Of a stretch of DNA of 64,000 nt, positions 1-8,456 are shown piece after piece. Position numbers and translations under genes: made by a program. The notes beneath the pieces are model-generated. The model was not told where the DNA came from. It searched no databases and saw nothing but the letters and a program-made list of their open reading frames with translations. The DNA is from Pseudomonas mosselii (GTDB taxonomy: Bacteria > Pseudomonadota > Gammaproteobacteria > Pseudomonadales > Pseudomonadaceae). The stretch is taken from contig NZ_VAUO01000007.1 of assembly GCF_005796105.1 (NCBI RefSeq), positions 241,013-305,012 on the forward strand. Direction: 5' to 3'. Within the stretch, counting starts at the first letter, position 1. Each line of letters opens with the position of its first letter.

Positions 1-2
1 AG

Positions 3-944
3 GCCGCCAACCGCATGGCCGGTGGCGACCTGAGCCAGGACCTGGTGGTCAACCGCCGCGACGAAACCGGGCAACTGCTGGGCGCGATGCAGAACATGAC
101 AGTGCGCCTGCGCAGCATCCTCGGTGACGTGCGCAGCGCTGCAGACGCATTGTCGTCGGCCTCTGCCGAAGTCAGCTCGACCTCCCAGTCGCTCAGCCAG
201 GCCGCCGTAGAGCAGGCCGCCAGCGTCGAGCAGACCAGCGCCTCGATCGAGCAGATGTCCGCGTCCATTGCCCAGAACACCGAAAGCGCCAAGCTGACCG
301 ACAGCATCGCCGGCAAGGCGTCCAGCGACGCCGGCCAAGGCGGCAACGCGGTCGGCGACACGGTGCTGGCGATGAAGCAGATCGCAGACAAGATCGGCAT
401 CATCGACGACATCGCCTACCAGACCAACCTGCTGGCCCTCAATGCCGCCATCGAAGCGGCACGTGCCGGCGAGCATGGCAAAGGCTTCGCGGTGGTCGCT
501 GCGGAAGTGCGCAAGCTCGCCGAGCGCAGCCAGGTCGCCGCGCAGGAGATTGGCCAGGTGGCCTCAAGCAGCGTGCAACTGGCCGAGAAGGCCGGCGTCC
601 TGCTGGGCGAAATCGTGCCCAACATCCAGCGTACTTCTGACCTGGTCCAGGAAATCACCGCTGCCTCGCAGGAGCAGAGCAGCGCCGCCGGCCAGATCAA
701 CATTGCCATGGGCCAGATGAACCAGATCACCCAGCAGAACGCATCGGCTTCCGAAGAGCTGGCCGCCACAGCTGAAGAGATGAATGCCCAAGCCGGTCAG
801 TTGCAGGAGCTGATCGCGTTCTTCCGCTTCGAACAGGATGGTTCGGTGCGCCTCCAACGGCCGCTCGACAGCTCACCGAGCGAGCACCTGCCGGCGGTGC
901 GCAAGGTCAGCCTCGACGACAGCCAGTTCGTCAACTTCAGCTGA
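3..944 (+). CDS. Methyl-accepting chemotaxis protein, C-terminal part (5' end outside window)
   Basis: The frame is open from the first bases, so this is the cytoplasmic part of a longer receptor. It starts in the tail of a HAMP domain (MAGGDLSQDL, then RRDETGQL), continues as a long coiled coil and contains the highly conserved MCP hairpin tip (IAYQTNLLALNAAIEAARAG, then GKGFAVVAAEVRKLAERS), where CheW and CheA bind. The sensory domain cannot be seen. cheW starts 13 bp downstream and cheR and cheB follow, so this is probably the receptor of a dedicated chemosensory operon. No cheA is visible; it may lie upstream of the window. Confidence 0.93.
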   Translation, partial: AANRMAGGDLSQDLVVNRRDETGQLLGAMQNMTVRLRSILGDVRSAADALSSASAEVSSTSQSLSQAAVEQAASVEQTSASIEQMSASIAQNTESAKLTDSIAGKASSDAGQGGNAVGDTVLAMKQIADKIGIIDDIAYQTNLLALNAAIEAARAGEHGKGFAVVAAEVRKLAERSQVAAQEIGQVASSSVQLAEKAGVLLGEIVPNIQRTSDLVQEITAASQEQSSAAGQINIAMGQMNQITQQNASASEELAATAEEMNAQAGQLQELIAFFRFEQDGSVRLQRPLDSSPSEHLPAVRKVSLDDSQFVNFS

Positions 945-957
945 CCGAGGCACCGCC

Positions 958-1470
958 ATGACCGCTATGTCAGCTCCTCTCGCCAGCCTGCCCGAAGCGC
1001 AAAGCATCCAGCACCTGAGTTTTCGCGTGCGCCAGGCAGGCTATGCCCTGCCGATCGATCTGGTGCGCGAAATCATCGAGTACGCCGAAGTCACTCGGGT
1101 ACCGATGATGCCCGACTACATACATGGTGTGATCAACCTGCGTGGCAATGTCGTGCCGGTCCTCGACCTGGCGGCACGTTTTGGCCTGACGCGCACCGAG
1201 CCGGGCAACCGGACCTGCATCGTGATCACCGAACTGCACCTGGAGGAAGCCAGCCAGCGGCTGGGGCTGGTGGTCGATGCCGTGGACGCCGTGCACGACA
1301 TCGACCCACGCGAGGTCCTGCCGCCACCGCCGTTCGGGGCACAGATCCGTGCCGACTTCATCGCCGGCATGGCACAGCAGGACCAGCGCTTCCTGATCAT
1401 CCTGAACCTGCTGCAAGTGTTGTCCACACAGGACCTGCTCAACCTCGCCCAAGCCAGGGGGGGCGACTGA
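958..1470 (+). CDS. cheW: Chemotaxis coupling protein CheW
   Basis: A 170-aa CheW-type SH3-like adaptor that couples MCP receptors to the CheA kinase. Typical features are FRVRQAGYALPIDLVREIIEY near the N-terminus, then PDYIHGVINLRGNVVPVLDL and LGLVVDAVDAV. The ATG at 958 is preferred because GAGG lies about 9 bases upstream and it sits just after the receptor stop; a second ATG three codons later is possible. It is co-transcribed with the MCP and with cheR, whose ATG lies 5 bp past this stop. Confidence 0.92.
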   Translation: MTAMSAPLASLPEAQSIQHLSFRVRQAGYALPIDLVREIIEYAEVTRVPMMPDYIHGVINLRGNVVPVLDLAARFGLTRTEPGNRTCIVITELHLEEASQRLGLVVDAVDAVHDIDPREVLPPPPFGAQIRADFIAGMAQQDQRFLIILNLLQVLSTQDLLNLAQARGGD

Positions 1471-1475
1471 AGCTC

Positions 1476-2276
1476 ATGCTGCAGCTCCCCAAGCTGGGCG
1501 AGGCCCAGTTCCAACAATTGCAACGCCTGATGCACGACGCGTCGGGCATTCACCTGGCGGACAACAAGCGCACCCTGGTGGCTGGGCGCCTCATGCGTCG
1601 GCTACGGCACTTCCAGTTCACCCACTACGACCAGTACCTGGCGTTGATCGCCGACCCCGCGCATCAGCGCGAACGGCGCTTGGTGGTGGACCTGTTGACC
1701 ACCAACGAAACGTACTTTTTCCGCGAGCACCCGCACTTCGAATTCCTCGGCCAGTGGCTGGAGCGCCAGCGCACCCCGCAGCGCTTGTGGAGCGCCGCCT
1801 GCTCGTCAGGCGAAGAACCCTATAGCCTGGCCATGGTCGCCGCCGAGCATGCCCGCGTCGATTGGTCGATCGTGGCCAGCGACCTGAGCCAGAGCATGCT
1901 CGCCCAGGCCGAGCGCGCGATCTACAGCATGGACCAGAGCCGCTATTTCCCACCGGGCTGGCTACGTCGGCACTGTCAATGCGGTGTGGGCGAGATGCAG
2001 GGGCGCATGCGCATCCAGGCCAATCTGCGCTCGCGCGTGCATTTTCGCGAAGTCAACGTGATCCGGCCGTTGCCCGATGACTTGGGTACCTTCGACGTGA
2101 TCTTCCTGCGCAACTTGCTGATCTACTTCGAGCCTGCGCAAAAACAGGACATCGTGCGGCGCATGGTTGGCCAGCTGCGCGTCGGCGGCCTGTTGTTCAT
2201 CGGGCACGCCGAAAGCATCCACGGCTTCGACCTGCCGCTGCGCCTGGCACAACCGTCGGTGTTCGAGCGGGTATGA
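1476..2276 (+). CDS. cheR: CheR-type chemoreceptor glutamate methyltransferase
   Basis: 266 aa, the usual CheR length. It methylates receptor glutamates using S-adenosylmethionine. An N-terminal helical domain (about residues 1-75) precedes the SAM-binding Rossmann fold. The glycine-rich motif SAACSSGEEPYSLAM lies around residues 106-120, and FDVIFLRNLLIYF with GGLLFIGHAES near the C-terminus is typical of CheR. The stop overlaps the cheB start by four bases (ATGA), indicating translational coupling between the two adaptation enzymes. No TPR domain or C-terminal pentapeptide-binding extension is present. Confidence 0.94.
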   Translation: MLQLPKLGEAQFQQLQRLMHDASGIHLADNKRTLVAGRLMRRLRHFQFTHYDQYLALIADPAHQRERRLVVDLLTTNETYFFREHPHFEFLGQWLERQRTPQRLWSAACSSGEEPYSLAMVAAEHARVDWSIVASDLSQSMLAQAERAIYSMDQSRYFPPGWLRRHCQCGVGEMQGRMRIQANLRSRVHFREVNVIRPLPDDLGTFDVIFLRNLLIYFEPAQKQDIVRRMVGQLRVGGLLFIGHAESIHGFDLPLRLAQPSVFERV

Positions 2277-3346
2277 ACAACCACAACAAAGAACCGATCC
2301 GCGTATTCATCGTCGACGACTCGGCACTGGTCCGCCAGGTGCTGACCCAGTTGCTGGAAAAGCATGCGCACCTTCGCGTCATTGGCATGGCCGCCGACCC
2401 GTTGTACGCCATCGAGAAAATGCGCAAGGAATGGCCCGACGTTCTGATCCTCGACTTGGAAATGCCGCGCATGGACGGGCTGACCTTCCTGCGTCAAGTC
2501 ATGGCAGAACGCGCGACCCCGACGCTGATTTGCTCAAGCCTCACCGAGCCCGGCACGGCAATGTTGGAGCAGGCCCTGAAGGCCGGTGCCGCCGGCGTGT
2601 TCACCAAGGCCAAGCTGGGGCTGCGCAAGGGCCTGGAAGACCTTGAAAACGAACTGGTGCGCAGTGTCGAGCACGCCGCACGACAAGCCCCTGCGCGCGT
2701 GCCTGCGAGCAAGCCAGTCGATGAAAAAAAAACTCCCCTCACTACGACGTGCGGTCTCAAAAATCCAGAGCGAATCGTTACACTTGGCTGTTCTACGGGC
2801 GGTACCCTGGCGCTGGAGCACATCCTCAAACGCTTGCCGGAAAACTGCCCAGGCATTGTGATCGTTCAGCACATGCCGGAAAAATTCACCGCCGATTTCG
2901 CACGCAGGCTCAACAGCCTGTGCCAGATCGAGGTACGCGAAGCCAGGCATCTGGACCGCGTGCACAGCGGGTTGGCACTACTCGCGCCAGGCGGCCTGCA
3001 CATGCAGCTCAAGCGCAGTGGCGCACATTTTGTGGTCGAGGTGCTCGACGGCCCGGCGGTCAACCGCCACAAGCCATCCGTAGACGTTCTGTTTCGCTCT
3101 GTCGCACGTCATGCAGGGAGCCATGCGCTAGGGATCATCATGACCGGCATGGGGGATGACGGTGCGCGCGGCTTGCTCGCCATGCGCGAACAAGGTGCCA
3201 GTACCGTGGCGCAGGACGAGGCAAGCTGCGTGGTATTCGGCATGCCCAAGGAAGCTATCAGGTTGGGGGCTGCGCAGCGGGTCGAACCGTTGCAGCGCTT
3301 GCCTGTGCTGATCAGCCAATTCGCCGAACCAGAAGACTCGCGATGA
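2273..3346 (+). CDS. cheB: CheB chemotaxis response regulator / protein-glutamate methylesterase
   Basis: 357 aa with an N-terminal receiver domain (acidic pair D15-D16, phosphoacceptor D61 in LILDLEMPRMDG) and a C-terminal methylesterase domain. The esterase triad is recognisable: Ser in LGCSTGGT, His in VQHMPEKFTADFARRL, Asp in MTGMGDDGARG. It removes methyl groups from the receptor, opposing CheR. The linker (about residues 135-160) is low in complexity and lysine-rich. Overlap with cheR indicates an operon. A LuxR-type response regulator follows about 155 bp later. Confidence 0.94.
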   Translation: MNNHNKEPIRVFIVDDSALVRQVLTQLLEKHAHLRVIGMAADPLYAIEKMRKEWPDVLILDLEMPRMDGLTFLRQVMAERATPTLICSSLTEPGTAMLEQALKAGAAGVFTKAKLGLRKGLEDLENELVRSVEHAARQAPARVPASKPVDEKKTPLTTTCGLKNPERIVTLGCSTGGTLALEHILKRLPENCPGIVIVQHMPEKFTADFARRLNSLCQIEVREARHLDRVHSGLALLAPGGLHMQLKRSGAHFVVEVLDGPAVNRHKPSVDVLFRSVARHAGSHALGIIMTGMGDDGARGLLAMREQGASTVAQDEASCVVFGMPKEAIRLGAAQRVEPLQRLPVLISQFAEPEDSR

Positions 3347-3417
3347 GGGAGATCGTGCAGTGCGGTTCGAGCAACCGATTCGTGCCACATGCATTCGTCG
3401 ATTTCGCAAGTAAGCAC

Positions 3418-3440
3418 GCGGACAGCAGGTGGATGTCCGC
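3418..3440. other. Inverted repeat between cheB and the response regulator
   Basis: Seven-base arms GCGGACA / TGTCCGC separated by nine bases. There is no T-tract after it on either strand, so it is a weak terminator candidate at best. It could equally be an operator for the downstream regulator gene. Confidence 0.3.
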
Positions 3441-3501
3441 AGCGTATGGCGCTACCCGCTGTCATTACGCTTCCACAATTTTGCAAGACAGGTTACAGCC
3501 T

Positions 3502-4155
3502 ATGCGTTGCCGTGTACTCCTTGCTGACGACTCGCCGCTGTTCAGAGCAGGCCTGCGAGCGTTGCTCGAACAAAAAAAAGAATATGTCGTCGTCGGCGAA
3601 GCGGGTGACAGCCTGGGTACGGTCGCACTGGCCGAGCAGTTCAAGCCGGAGTTGATCCTGCTCGATGTCGAGCTTGCCTCGGCGAATGAACAGACCCTGC
3701 ATGAACTCGCCCTGCGCGCGCCAGAAAGCGCGGTGCTGATGCTGTCCTCGCGCTCGGAACTGGATTTCGTGATGAAATGCCTGCGCCAAGGCGCCCAAGG
3801 CTTTCTACTCAAGAGCGCAACGGTGCTCGAGCTGGAGCTGGCCCTGCAATCCTTGCAAGCCGGCGGGCAGTACCTGTGCTCAGCCGTGCTGCCGCTGGTC
3901 ATCGGCCAGGCCGTCAAACAGAGCCGCCACCGCAAGATCAACAATCAGACCATGCAGCTGACCGCCCGCCAGCTGGAGATCCTGCGCTTGATCGCACGCG
4001 GCGAAACCACGCGCTCCATCGCCGAAGGCCTTGGCCTGAGCATCAAGACGGTAGAGGCGCACCGTTCGCAGATCATGCACCGCCTGCAAATCCGTGACGT
4101 GCCCGGCCTGGTGCTGTTCGCCGTGCGCGAAGGCATCATCTGCCTCAACGATTGA
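3502..4155 (+). CDS. NarL/FixJ-family (LuxR-type HTH) response regulator
   Basis: 217 aa with a receiver domain followed by a LuxR-type helix-turn-helix. Receiver residues include D9-D10 in VLLADDS and the phosphoacceptor D55 in LILLDVE. The C-terminal HTH reads LTARQLEILRLIARGETTRS, then IAEGLGLSIKTVEAHRSQI. The frame stays open upstream to 3343, but MRCRVLLADDS at 3502 matches the normal start of a receiver domain. Placement right after cheB suggests it may be an output of this chemosensory pathway; that is inference. Its 3' end overlaps the convergent thioesterase gene by 11 bp. Confidence 0.85.
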   Translation: MRCRVLLADDSPLFRAGLRALLEQKKEYVVVGEAGDSLGTVALAEQFKPELILLDVELASANEQTLHELALRAPESAVLMLSSRSELDFVMKCLRQGAQGFLLKSATVLELELALQSLQAGGQYLCSAVLPLVIGQAVKQSRHRKINNQTMQLTARQLEILRLIARGETTRSIAEGLGLSIKTVEAHRSQIMHRLQIRDVPGLVLFAVREGIICLND

Positions 4156-4579
4156 GTGACAGCCCCGCCAGGATCAGGCGCAAGGTTTCAGGCAACACCA
4201 CCGGCCTTGCACTGCTGCGCTCGATGAAAACCTGAACCACCGTCCCCGCCGCGCAAGCCTCGGCGTCTCCAGGACGGTATAGGGCCAGGCGAAACTCTAC
4301 GGTACTGCCCACCAGGCGGGTCACGCCCAAGCCCACTTCGAGCACGTCGGGAAAGCCGGGTAGCGCAAAGAAGTCGGCTGTCGAACTGACCACGAACGCC
4401 GCCAGCTCACCGTCACGCAGGTCCAGTTCGGCCTGCTCGACGAGAAATGCCTGGATCGCGGTTTCGAAGAAGCCGTGCACCGTGGAGCCTGCCAGATGAC
4501 CGTTGAGGCCGTTGTCCTGGGGACGCGTGAGGATCGGGTGGAAATGCGAGAAGGCAGAGCGTTGCGGGGATTCGGTCAT
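4145..4579 (-). CDS. Acyl-CoA thioesterase-like (hotdog fold) protein
   Basis: 144 aa from the ATG at 4579, preceded by AGGTAGGCCCC as ribosome-binding site; the frame is open further upstream without a better start. The sequence resembles single-domain hotdog thioesterases of the YbgC/FadM type: FHPILTRPQDNGLNGHLAGS, then HGFFETAIQAFL, and FADFFALPGF-like segments. The position of the usual catalytic Asp is replaced by N in the PQDNGLNGH region, so the substrate and activity are uncertain. It converges on the response regulator and overlaps its end. Confidence 0.65.
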   Translation of the reverse strand: MTESPQRSAFSHFHPILTRPQDNGLNGHLAGSTVHGFFETAIQAFLVEQAELDLRDGELAAFVVSSTADFFALPGFPDVLEVGLGVTRLVGSTVEFRLALYRPGDAEACAAGTVVQVFIERSSARPVVLPETLRLILAGLSLNR

Positions 4580-4654
4580 GGGGCCTACCTGATCGGTCCT
4601 GAGCATGTCCGAGCAGCATCCCATACTGCTCGCAGCACGCCTACTCCCCTGAAA

Positions 4655-4684
4655 AACCAAAAAGCCGCCCCGAGGGGCGGCTTT
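4655..4684 (-). terminator. Rho-independent terminator of pckA
   Basis: Perfect GC-rich stem GCCGCCCC / GGGGCGGC with a short loop, followed on the minus strand by TTTTTGG and then another T-run. It lies 20 bp past the pckA stop. Confidence 0.85.
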
Positions 4685-4704
4685 CGATCCGAACCGGTGA
4701 CCGA

Positions 4705-6252
4705 TTACAGCTGCGGGCCAGCGGCCTTGATCGCGTCGGAGACGTCGAACTTCTTGAAGTTCTCGGTGAACAGCTTGGCCAGGCCTTTGGCGGCCTCGTC
4801 GTAGGCTGCTTTGTCCGCCCAGGTGTTACGTGGGTTGAGCAGCTCGGTCTCGACGCCCGGCACGGCTTTTGGCACGTCCAGGTTGATGATGTCCAGGTGC
4901 TCGGTCTCGGCACCGACCAGCGCACCGCTCTGGATGGCAGCGATCACGCCACGGGTGGTCGGGATGCTGAAGCGCTTGCCAACGCCGTAGCCACCGCCGG
5001 TCCAGCCAGTGTTGACCAGGTAGACCTTGGAGCCGAACGCGTTGATACGCTTGATCAGCAGCTCAGCGTACTCGCCGGCTGGGCGCGGGAAGAACGGTGC
5101 GCCGAAGCAGGTGGAGAAGGTCGACTTGATGCCGCCGCCCGAACCCATTTCGGTGGAACCGACCAGCGCGGTGTAGCCGGACAGGAAGTGGTAAGCCGCC
5201 TGCTCGTTGTTCAGGATCGACACCGGAGGCAGTACACCGGTCAGGTCGCAGGTCAGGAAGATCACTGCGTTCGGCTCGCCACCCAGGTTGGCTTCGGCGC
5301 GCTTGGCGACGTGCTCCAGTGGGTAGGCGGCGCGGCTGTTCTGGGTCAGGCTGACATCGGCGTAGTCGGCGTGCTTGTCCGCATCGAGTACGACGTTTTC
5401 CAGCACGGCACCGTGCTTGATGGCTTTCCAGATGACCGGCTCGTTCTTCTCGGACAGGTCGATGCACTTGGCGTAGCAGCCACCTTCCATGTTGAAGACG
5501 ACGCCTTCGCCCCAACCGTGCTCGTCGTCACCGATCAGGTAACGGCTTTCGTCGGCCGAAAGGGTGGTCTTGCCGGTGCCCGACAGGCCGAAGAACAGGG
5601 TCACATCGCCCTCTTCGCCGATGTTGGCAGCGCAGTGCATCGGCAGCACGTCGGCGGACGGCAGCAGGAAGTTCTGCACCGAGAACATGGCTTTCTTCAT
5701 TTCACCGGCATAACGCATGCCGGCGATCAGCACCTTCTTCTGAGCGAAGTTGATGATGACGCAGCCATCGGAGTTGGTACCGTCACGCTCAGGCTCGCAC
5801 ACGAAGTTGGCGACGTTGAGGATCTGCCACTGGTCGCGACCGGCCGGGTTGAACTGGCCTTGCTCCGGGTTGATGAACAGGCAACGACCGAACAGGTTCT
5901 GCCAGGCAGTCTGGGTGGTCATCTTCACCGGCAGGTAGTGCTCGGCGGCAGCCCCTACGTGAACGTAGGAAACGAAGTGATCCTGGGCGTTGTTGAACGC
6001 CTCGACGCGGTTCCACAGGGCATCGAACTTGTCAGCCGGGAACTTGCGGTTGATCGGGCCCCAGGCAATGGCGTCCTGGGTGGACGGTTCTTCGACGATG
6101 AAACGGTCGGCCGGTGAACGGCCCGTACGGTGACCGGTTTCGACTACCAGTGCGCCAGTATCGGCCAGCACGCCTTCACCGCGGGACAGCGCTTCTTTTA
6201 CCAGCTCATCGACGCTCAGGTCGGTGTACACGGTGTTGTTGGCTTGCGTCAT
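4705..6252 (-). CDS. pckA: Phosphoenolpyruvate carboxykinase (ATP)
   Basis: 515 aa. It converts oxaloacetate and ATP to PEP, CO2 and ADP, the first committed step of gluconeogenesis in pseudomonads growing on organic acids. The kinase-1a P-loop GLSGTGKTTLSADESR is around residues 220-235, and GGCYAKCIDL, STFSTCFGAPFFPRP and TGWTGGGYGVGKR are family signatures. The start chosen is MTQANNTVYTDLSV at 6252; the reading frame extends 12 codons further without a good start. A clear terminator follows, and an inverted repeat lies in the leader. Confidence 0.96.
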   Translation of the reverse strand: MTQANNTVYTDLSVDELVKEALSRGEGVLADTGALVVETGHRTGRSPADRFIVEEPSTQDAIAWGPINRKFPADKFDALWNRVEAFNNAQDHFVSYVHVGAAAEHYLPVKMTTQTAWQNLFGRCLFINPEQGQFNPAGRDQWQILNVANFVCEPERDGTNSDGCVIINFAQKKVLIAGMRYAGEMKKAMFSVQNFLLPSADVLPMHCAANIGEEGDVTLFFGLSGTGKTTLSADESRYLIGDDEHGWGEGVVFNMEGGCYAKCIDLSEKNEPVIWKAIKHGAVLENVVLDADKHADYADVSLTQNSRAAYPLEHVAKRAEANLGGEPNAVIFLTCDLTGVLPPVSILNNEQAAYHFLSGYTALVGSTEMGSGGGIKSTFSTCFGAPFFPRPAGEYAELLIKRINAFGSKVYLVNTGWTGGGYGVGKRFSIPTTRGVIAAIQSGALVGAETEHLDIINLDVPKAVPGVETELLNPRNTWADKAAYDEAAKGLAKLFTENFKKFDVSDAIKAAGPQL

Positions 6253-6294
6253 GAGATACCCCATCCGGCCCGAGGCCGAGTGCTCCAAACGTTT

Positions 6295-6321
6295 TGTAGT
6301 AGCTTTGAAAAAACTACTACA
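6295..6321 (-). promoter_or_regulatory. Inverted repeat in pckA leader, downstream of a candidate promoter
   Basis: TGTAGTAG and CTACTACA form perfect 8-base arms around an 11-base A-rich spacer, 43-69 bp upstream of the pckA ATG. On the minus strand a -10-like CATAAT lies just upstream (about 6345-6350), so the repeat would sit in the 5' leader or at the promoter edge. It could be an operator or an RNA hairpin. Confidence 0.5.
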
Positions 6322-6356
6322 GCGAAAAAAGTGGCCGGATTATGCCAGAAACGCCC

Positions 6357-6411
6357 AAAAAAAGTAGGCCCCTCCTGTCAGAACTGCGTTTTTGCGCAAT
6401 TCGACAGGAGA
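6357..6411 (-). terminator. Terminator of hslO
   Basis: CTCCTGTC (6372-6379) pairs with GACAGGAG (6403-6410), with a nested TGCG/CGCA stem. On the minus strand the hairpin is followed by GGGGCCTAC and a seven-T run. It sits between the hslO stop and the pckA promoter. Confidence 0.75.
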
Positions 6412-6431
6412 TTCCCCTGTGCTTTAACGTT

Positions 6432-7334
6432 TCAGTGACGAGTTTCTGACGCCGAGTCCGTGCCACCACCGGCAAACAGTTGCGCGACATCGCTCGCATC
6501 GAACATATAGCGCTCGTTGCAGAACTGGCAGTCGATCTCGACCGTGCCGCCGCACTCCTCGACCAACGCCTTGGCGTCGGGCTCGCCAAGACTGACCAGG
6601 GCATTGCCGGAACGTTCGCGCGAGCAACTGCACTTGAAGCGCAGCGGCTGAATATCAAACAGGCGAACGGCGTCTTCGTGATAGAGGCGGTGCAACACCG
6701 TTTCGTTGTCCAGGCCGAGCAATTCTTCGGTCTTCACCGTGTTGGCCAGGGCTTTGACGTGGGCCCAGCTTTCATCGCGCTCCTCACTGTCGCGCTGACG
6801 GTCAGCGGGCAGTTGCTGCACCAGTAGGCCGCGTGCGCGTGCGCCATCGGCGGCCAGGGCGATGCAGGTATTGACCTGCTGCGACATGACGAAGTAATTG
6901 GTGAAGCACTCCGACAGGTCCTTGCCGTCGAGTTCGACAGTGCCCTGATAACGCTGGCCATTGACCGGGATGATAGTCAGCACCAAATGCCCACCTGGCA
7001 TCAGGTCGGCAAGGGTTGCATCGGCCTTGATCTGCTCGGCTTCATAACGCGCCAGGCCGCGAATGTCGTGCTCACTGGTGCATTCGATCGCCAGCAGCGG
7101 CACCGGCCCCTGGGATTGAGCCTGCAGGATCAGCAGGCCATCGAACTTCAAGGTGCCGACCAACAGTGCAGCGGCAGCCATCAACTCGCCGAGCAACTGG
7201 CGCACGGCCTGTGGGTAGTCGTGCTTGGCCAGTACCTCGGCGTAGCTGCTTTCCAGCGCGACCATCTCGCCGCGAACATCGCGGTCGTCGAAGATGAAAC
7301 GTTGGGTGAAATCAGTATCTGGCAAGTCGCTCAT
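6432..7334 (-). CDS. hslO: Redox-regulated chaperone Hsp33
   Basis: 300 aa. Hsp33 is a cytoplasmic holdase activated by oxidation. The C-terminal zinc site is intact: C235 and C237 (CSC) and C269 and C272 (CQFC). The N-terminal segment FTQRFIFDDRDVRGEMVALE and the GHLVLTI...QRYQGTVELDG block are characteristic of the family. The ATG at 7334 is preferred over a TTG ten codons upstream. It lies just upstream of pckA in the same direction, but a terminator and a separate promoter lie between them. Confidence 0.95.
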   Translation of the reverse strand: MSDLPDTDFTQRFIFDDRDVRGEMVALESSYAEVLAKHDYPQAVRQLLGELMAAAALLVGTLKFDGLLILQAQSQGPVPLLAIECTSEHDIRGLARYEAEQIKADATLADLMPGGHLVLTIIPVNGQRYQGTVELDGKDLSECFTNYFVMSQQVNTCIALAADGARARGLLVQQLPADRQRDSEERDESWAHVKALANTVKTEELLGLDNETVLHRLYHEDAVRLFDIQPLRFKCSCSRERSGNALVSLGEPDAKALVEECGGTVEIDCQFCNERYMFDASDVAQLFAGGGTDSASETRH

Positions 7335-7442
7335 GGTTGTCTGGCTATCTGAAAATAATGACAAAATAATTACAGGTGGCTAAGAAGCCCCCTGCAGAGC
7401 GCTTTTTAGGCGCCCAAACCCTTTAGGACATCGAGGTATCTT

Positions 7443-8243
7443 ATGGACAATCGACCACTGTTCCAAGCGAAGTGGTCCTGGGGACCCCTGGCAGCCTGCA
7501 CGCTGCTACCCATCGCGTTACTGTGTTTCTGGTTATGGCCCATTGGCCAGATCCTGTGCCTGACATTCGACGAATGGCTGTTCCGCACGCTCAATGCGCC
7601 GCTGGCCGACAACGTGGTCTGGCGCAGCATCTGGGCGATCGGCAGCCTGCGTCCGTTCGACATCCTGGTCGGTTTGCTGATGCTGTCGCTGCTGGTTCGC
7701 GGCGACTGGGTGTTCAAGGCGGTGCAGGTGCGTCAGGCGTTTTTCGGTTTCCTGGTCACGCTACTGCTCTTAGTGGTGATTCGCGCGCTGTTTTCCAAGT
7801 GGGTCGGGGCAATGGGCTGGCAACACCAGAGCCCATCGATGAATTTCGATGACGCCGTGCACCTGAGCGACTACTACCCCAACCTGGAAGCCAAGTGGGA
7901 ACTCAAGGACCGTTCCGGGCAGAGTTTCCCCGGTGACCACGCCTCGGTCCTGCTGATCTGGGCGCTGTACATGAGCCTGTTCAGTCGCCGTCTGGTGCAA
8001 CACCTGGTTACCTGGGCACTGGCGTTCGTGTTCATGATGCCGCGCCTGGTGGCCGGCGCCCACTGGGGCCAGGACGACTACATCGGCGGCCTGCTGATGG
8101 CCATCCTGGCCTTGGGCTGGAGCTGCCATACACCGCTGGCGGCCAATGCCAGCCGGGCCTTGATACGCTGGACCGCGCCGTTGTTCCGCTTGCTCGGCAA
8201 GTTGCCGTTGATCGGGCGCATGAGCGTCATGCGCGCAGCTTGA
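7443..8243 (+). CDS. PAP2-family membrane phosphatase
   Basis: 266 aa membrane protein with several hydrophobic helices (first at about residues 15-40). The PAP2 phosphatase signature is present: KWELKDRSGQ as motif 1 region, FPGDHAS as motif 2 with the catalytic His, and MPRLVAGAHWGQDD as motif 3 with the nucleophilic His. Such enzymes dephosphorylate lipid substrates such as phosphatidate or undecaprenyl pyrophosphate; the substrate cannot be told here. A GAGG about 9 bases upstream supports the ATG. Divergent from hslO. Confidence 0.85.
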   Translation: MDNRPLFQAKWSWGPLAACTLLPIALLCFWLWPIGQILCLTFDEWLFRTLNAPLADNVVWRSIWAIGSLRPFDILVGLLMLSLLVRGDWVFKAVQVRQAFFGFLVTLLLLVVIRALFSKWVGAMGWQHQSPSMNFDDAVHLSDYYPNLEAKWELKDRSGQSFPGDHASVLLIWALYMSLFSRRLVQHLVTWALAFVFMMPRLVAGAHWGQDDYIGGLLMAILALGWSCHTPLAANASRALIRWTAPLFRLLGKLPLIGRMSVMRAA

Positions 8244-8291
8244 TCCCCTGATCGCGGGGTAAGCCCACAGATTTCAGCATCACGCGCCCCC

Positions 8292-8405
8292 TGTAGGAGC
8301 GGCCTTGTGCCGCGAAGGGGCGCGCAGCGCCCCCCTCTATGTTTGCATGAAGCTGAAATCCTGGGGCTGCTTCGCACCCCTTCGCGGCACTAGGCCGCTC
8401 CTACA
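8292..8405. repeat. REP pair (inverted, BIME/REPIN-like)
   Basis: A P. putida-type REP (TGTAGGAGCGGCCTTGTGCC, then GCGAAGGGGCG) is followed by its inverted copy ending at 8405. It fills most of the gap between the convergent PAP2 and hslR genes. Confidence 0.85.
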
Positions 8406-8456
8406 CCTGCTCGCCCAATCAAAGCGTTGTGAGGTATTCCATATACCGCCATGGCA

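Noticed and set aside
4897..6117. 406-codon open frame opposite pckA
   Set aside because: It lies fully inside pckA on the other strand; such long antisense frames are common in GC-rich genes, and the sequence shows no recognisable domain.
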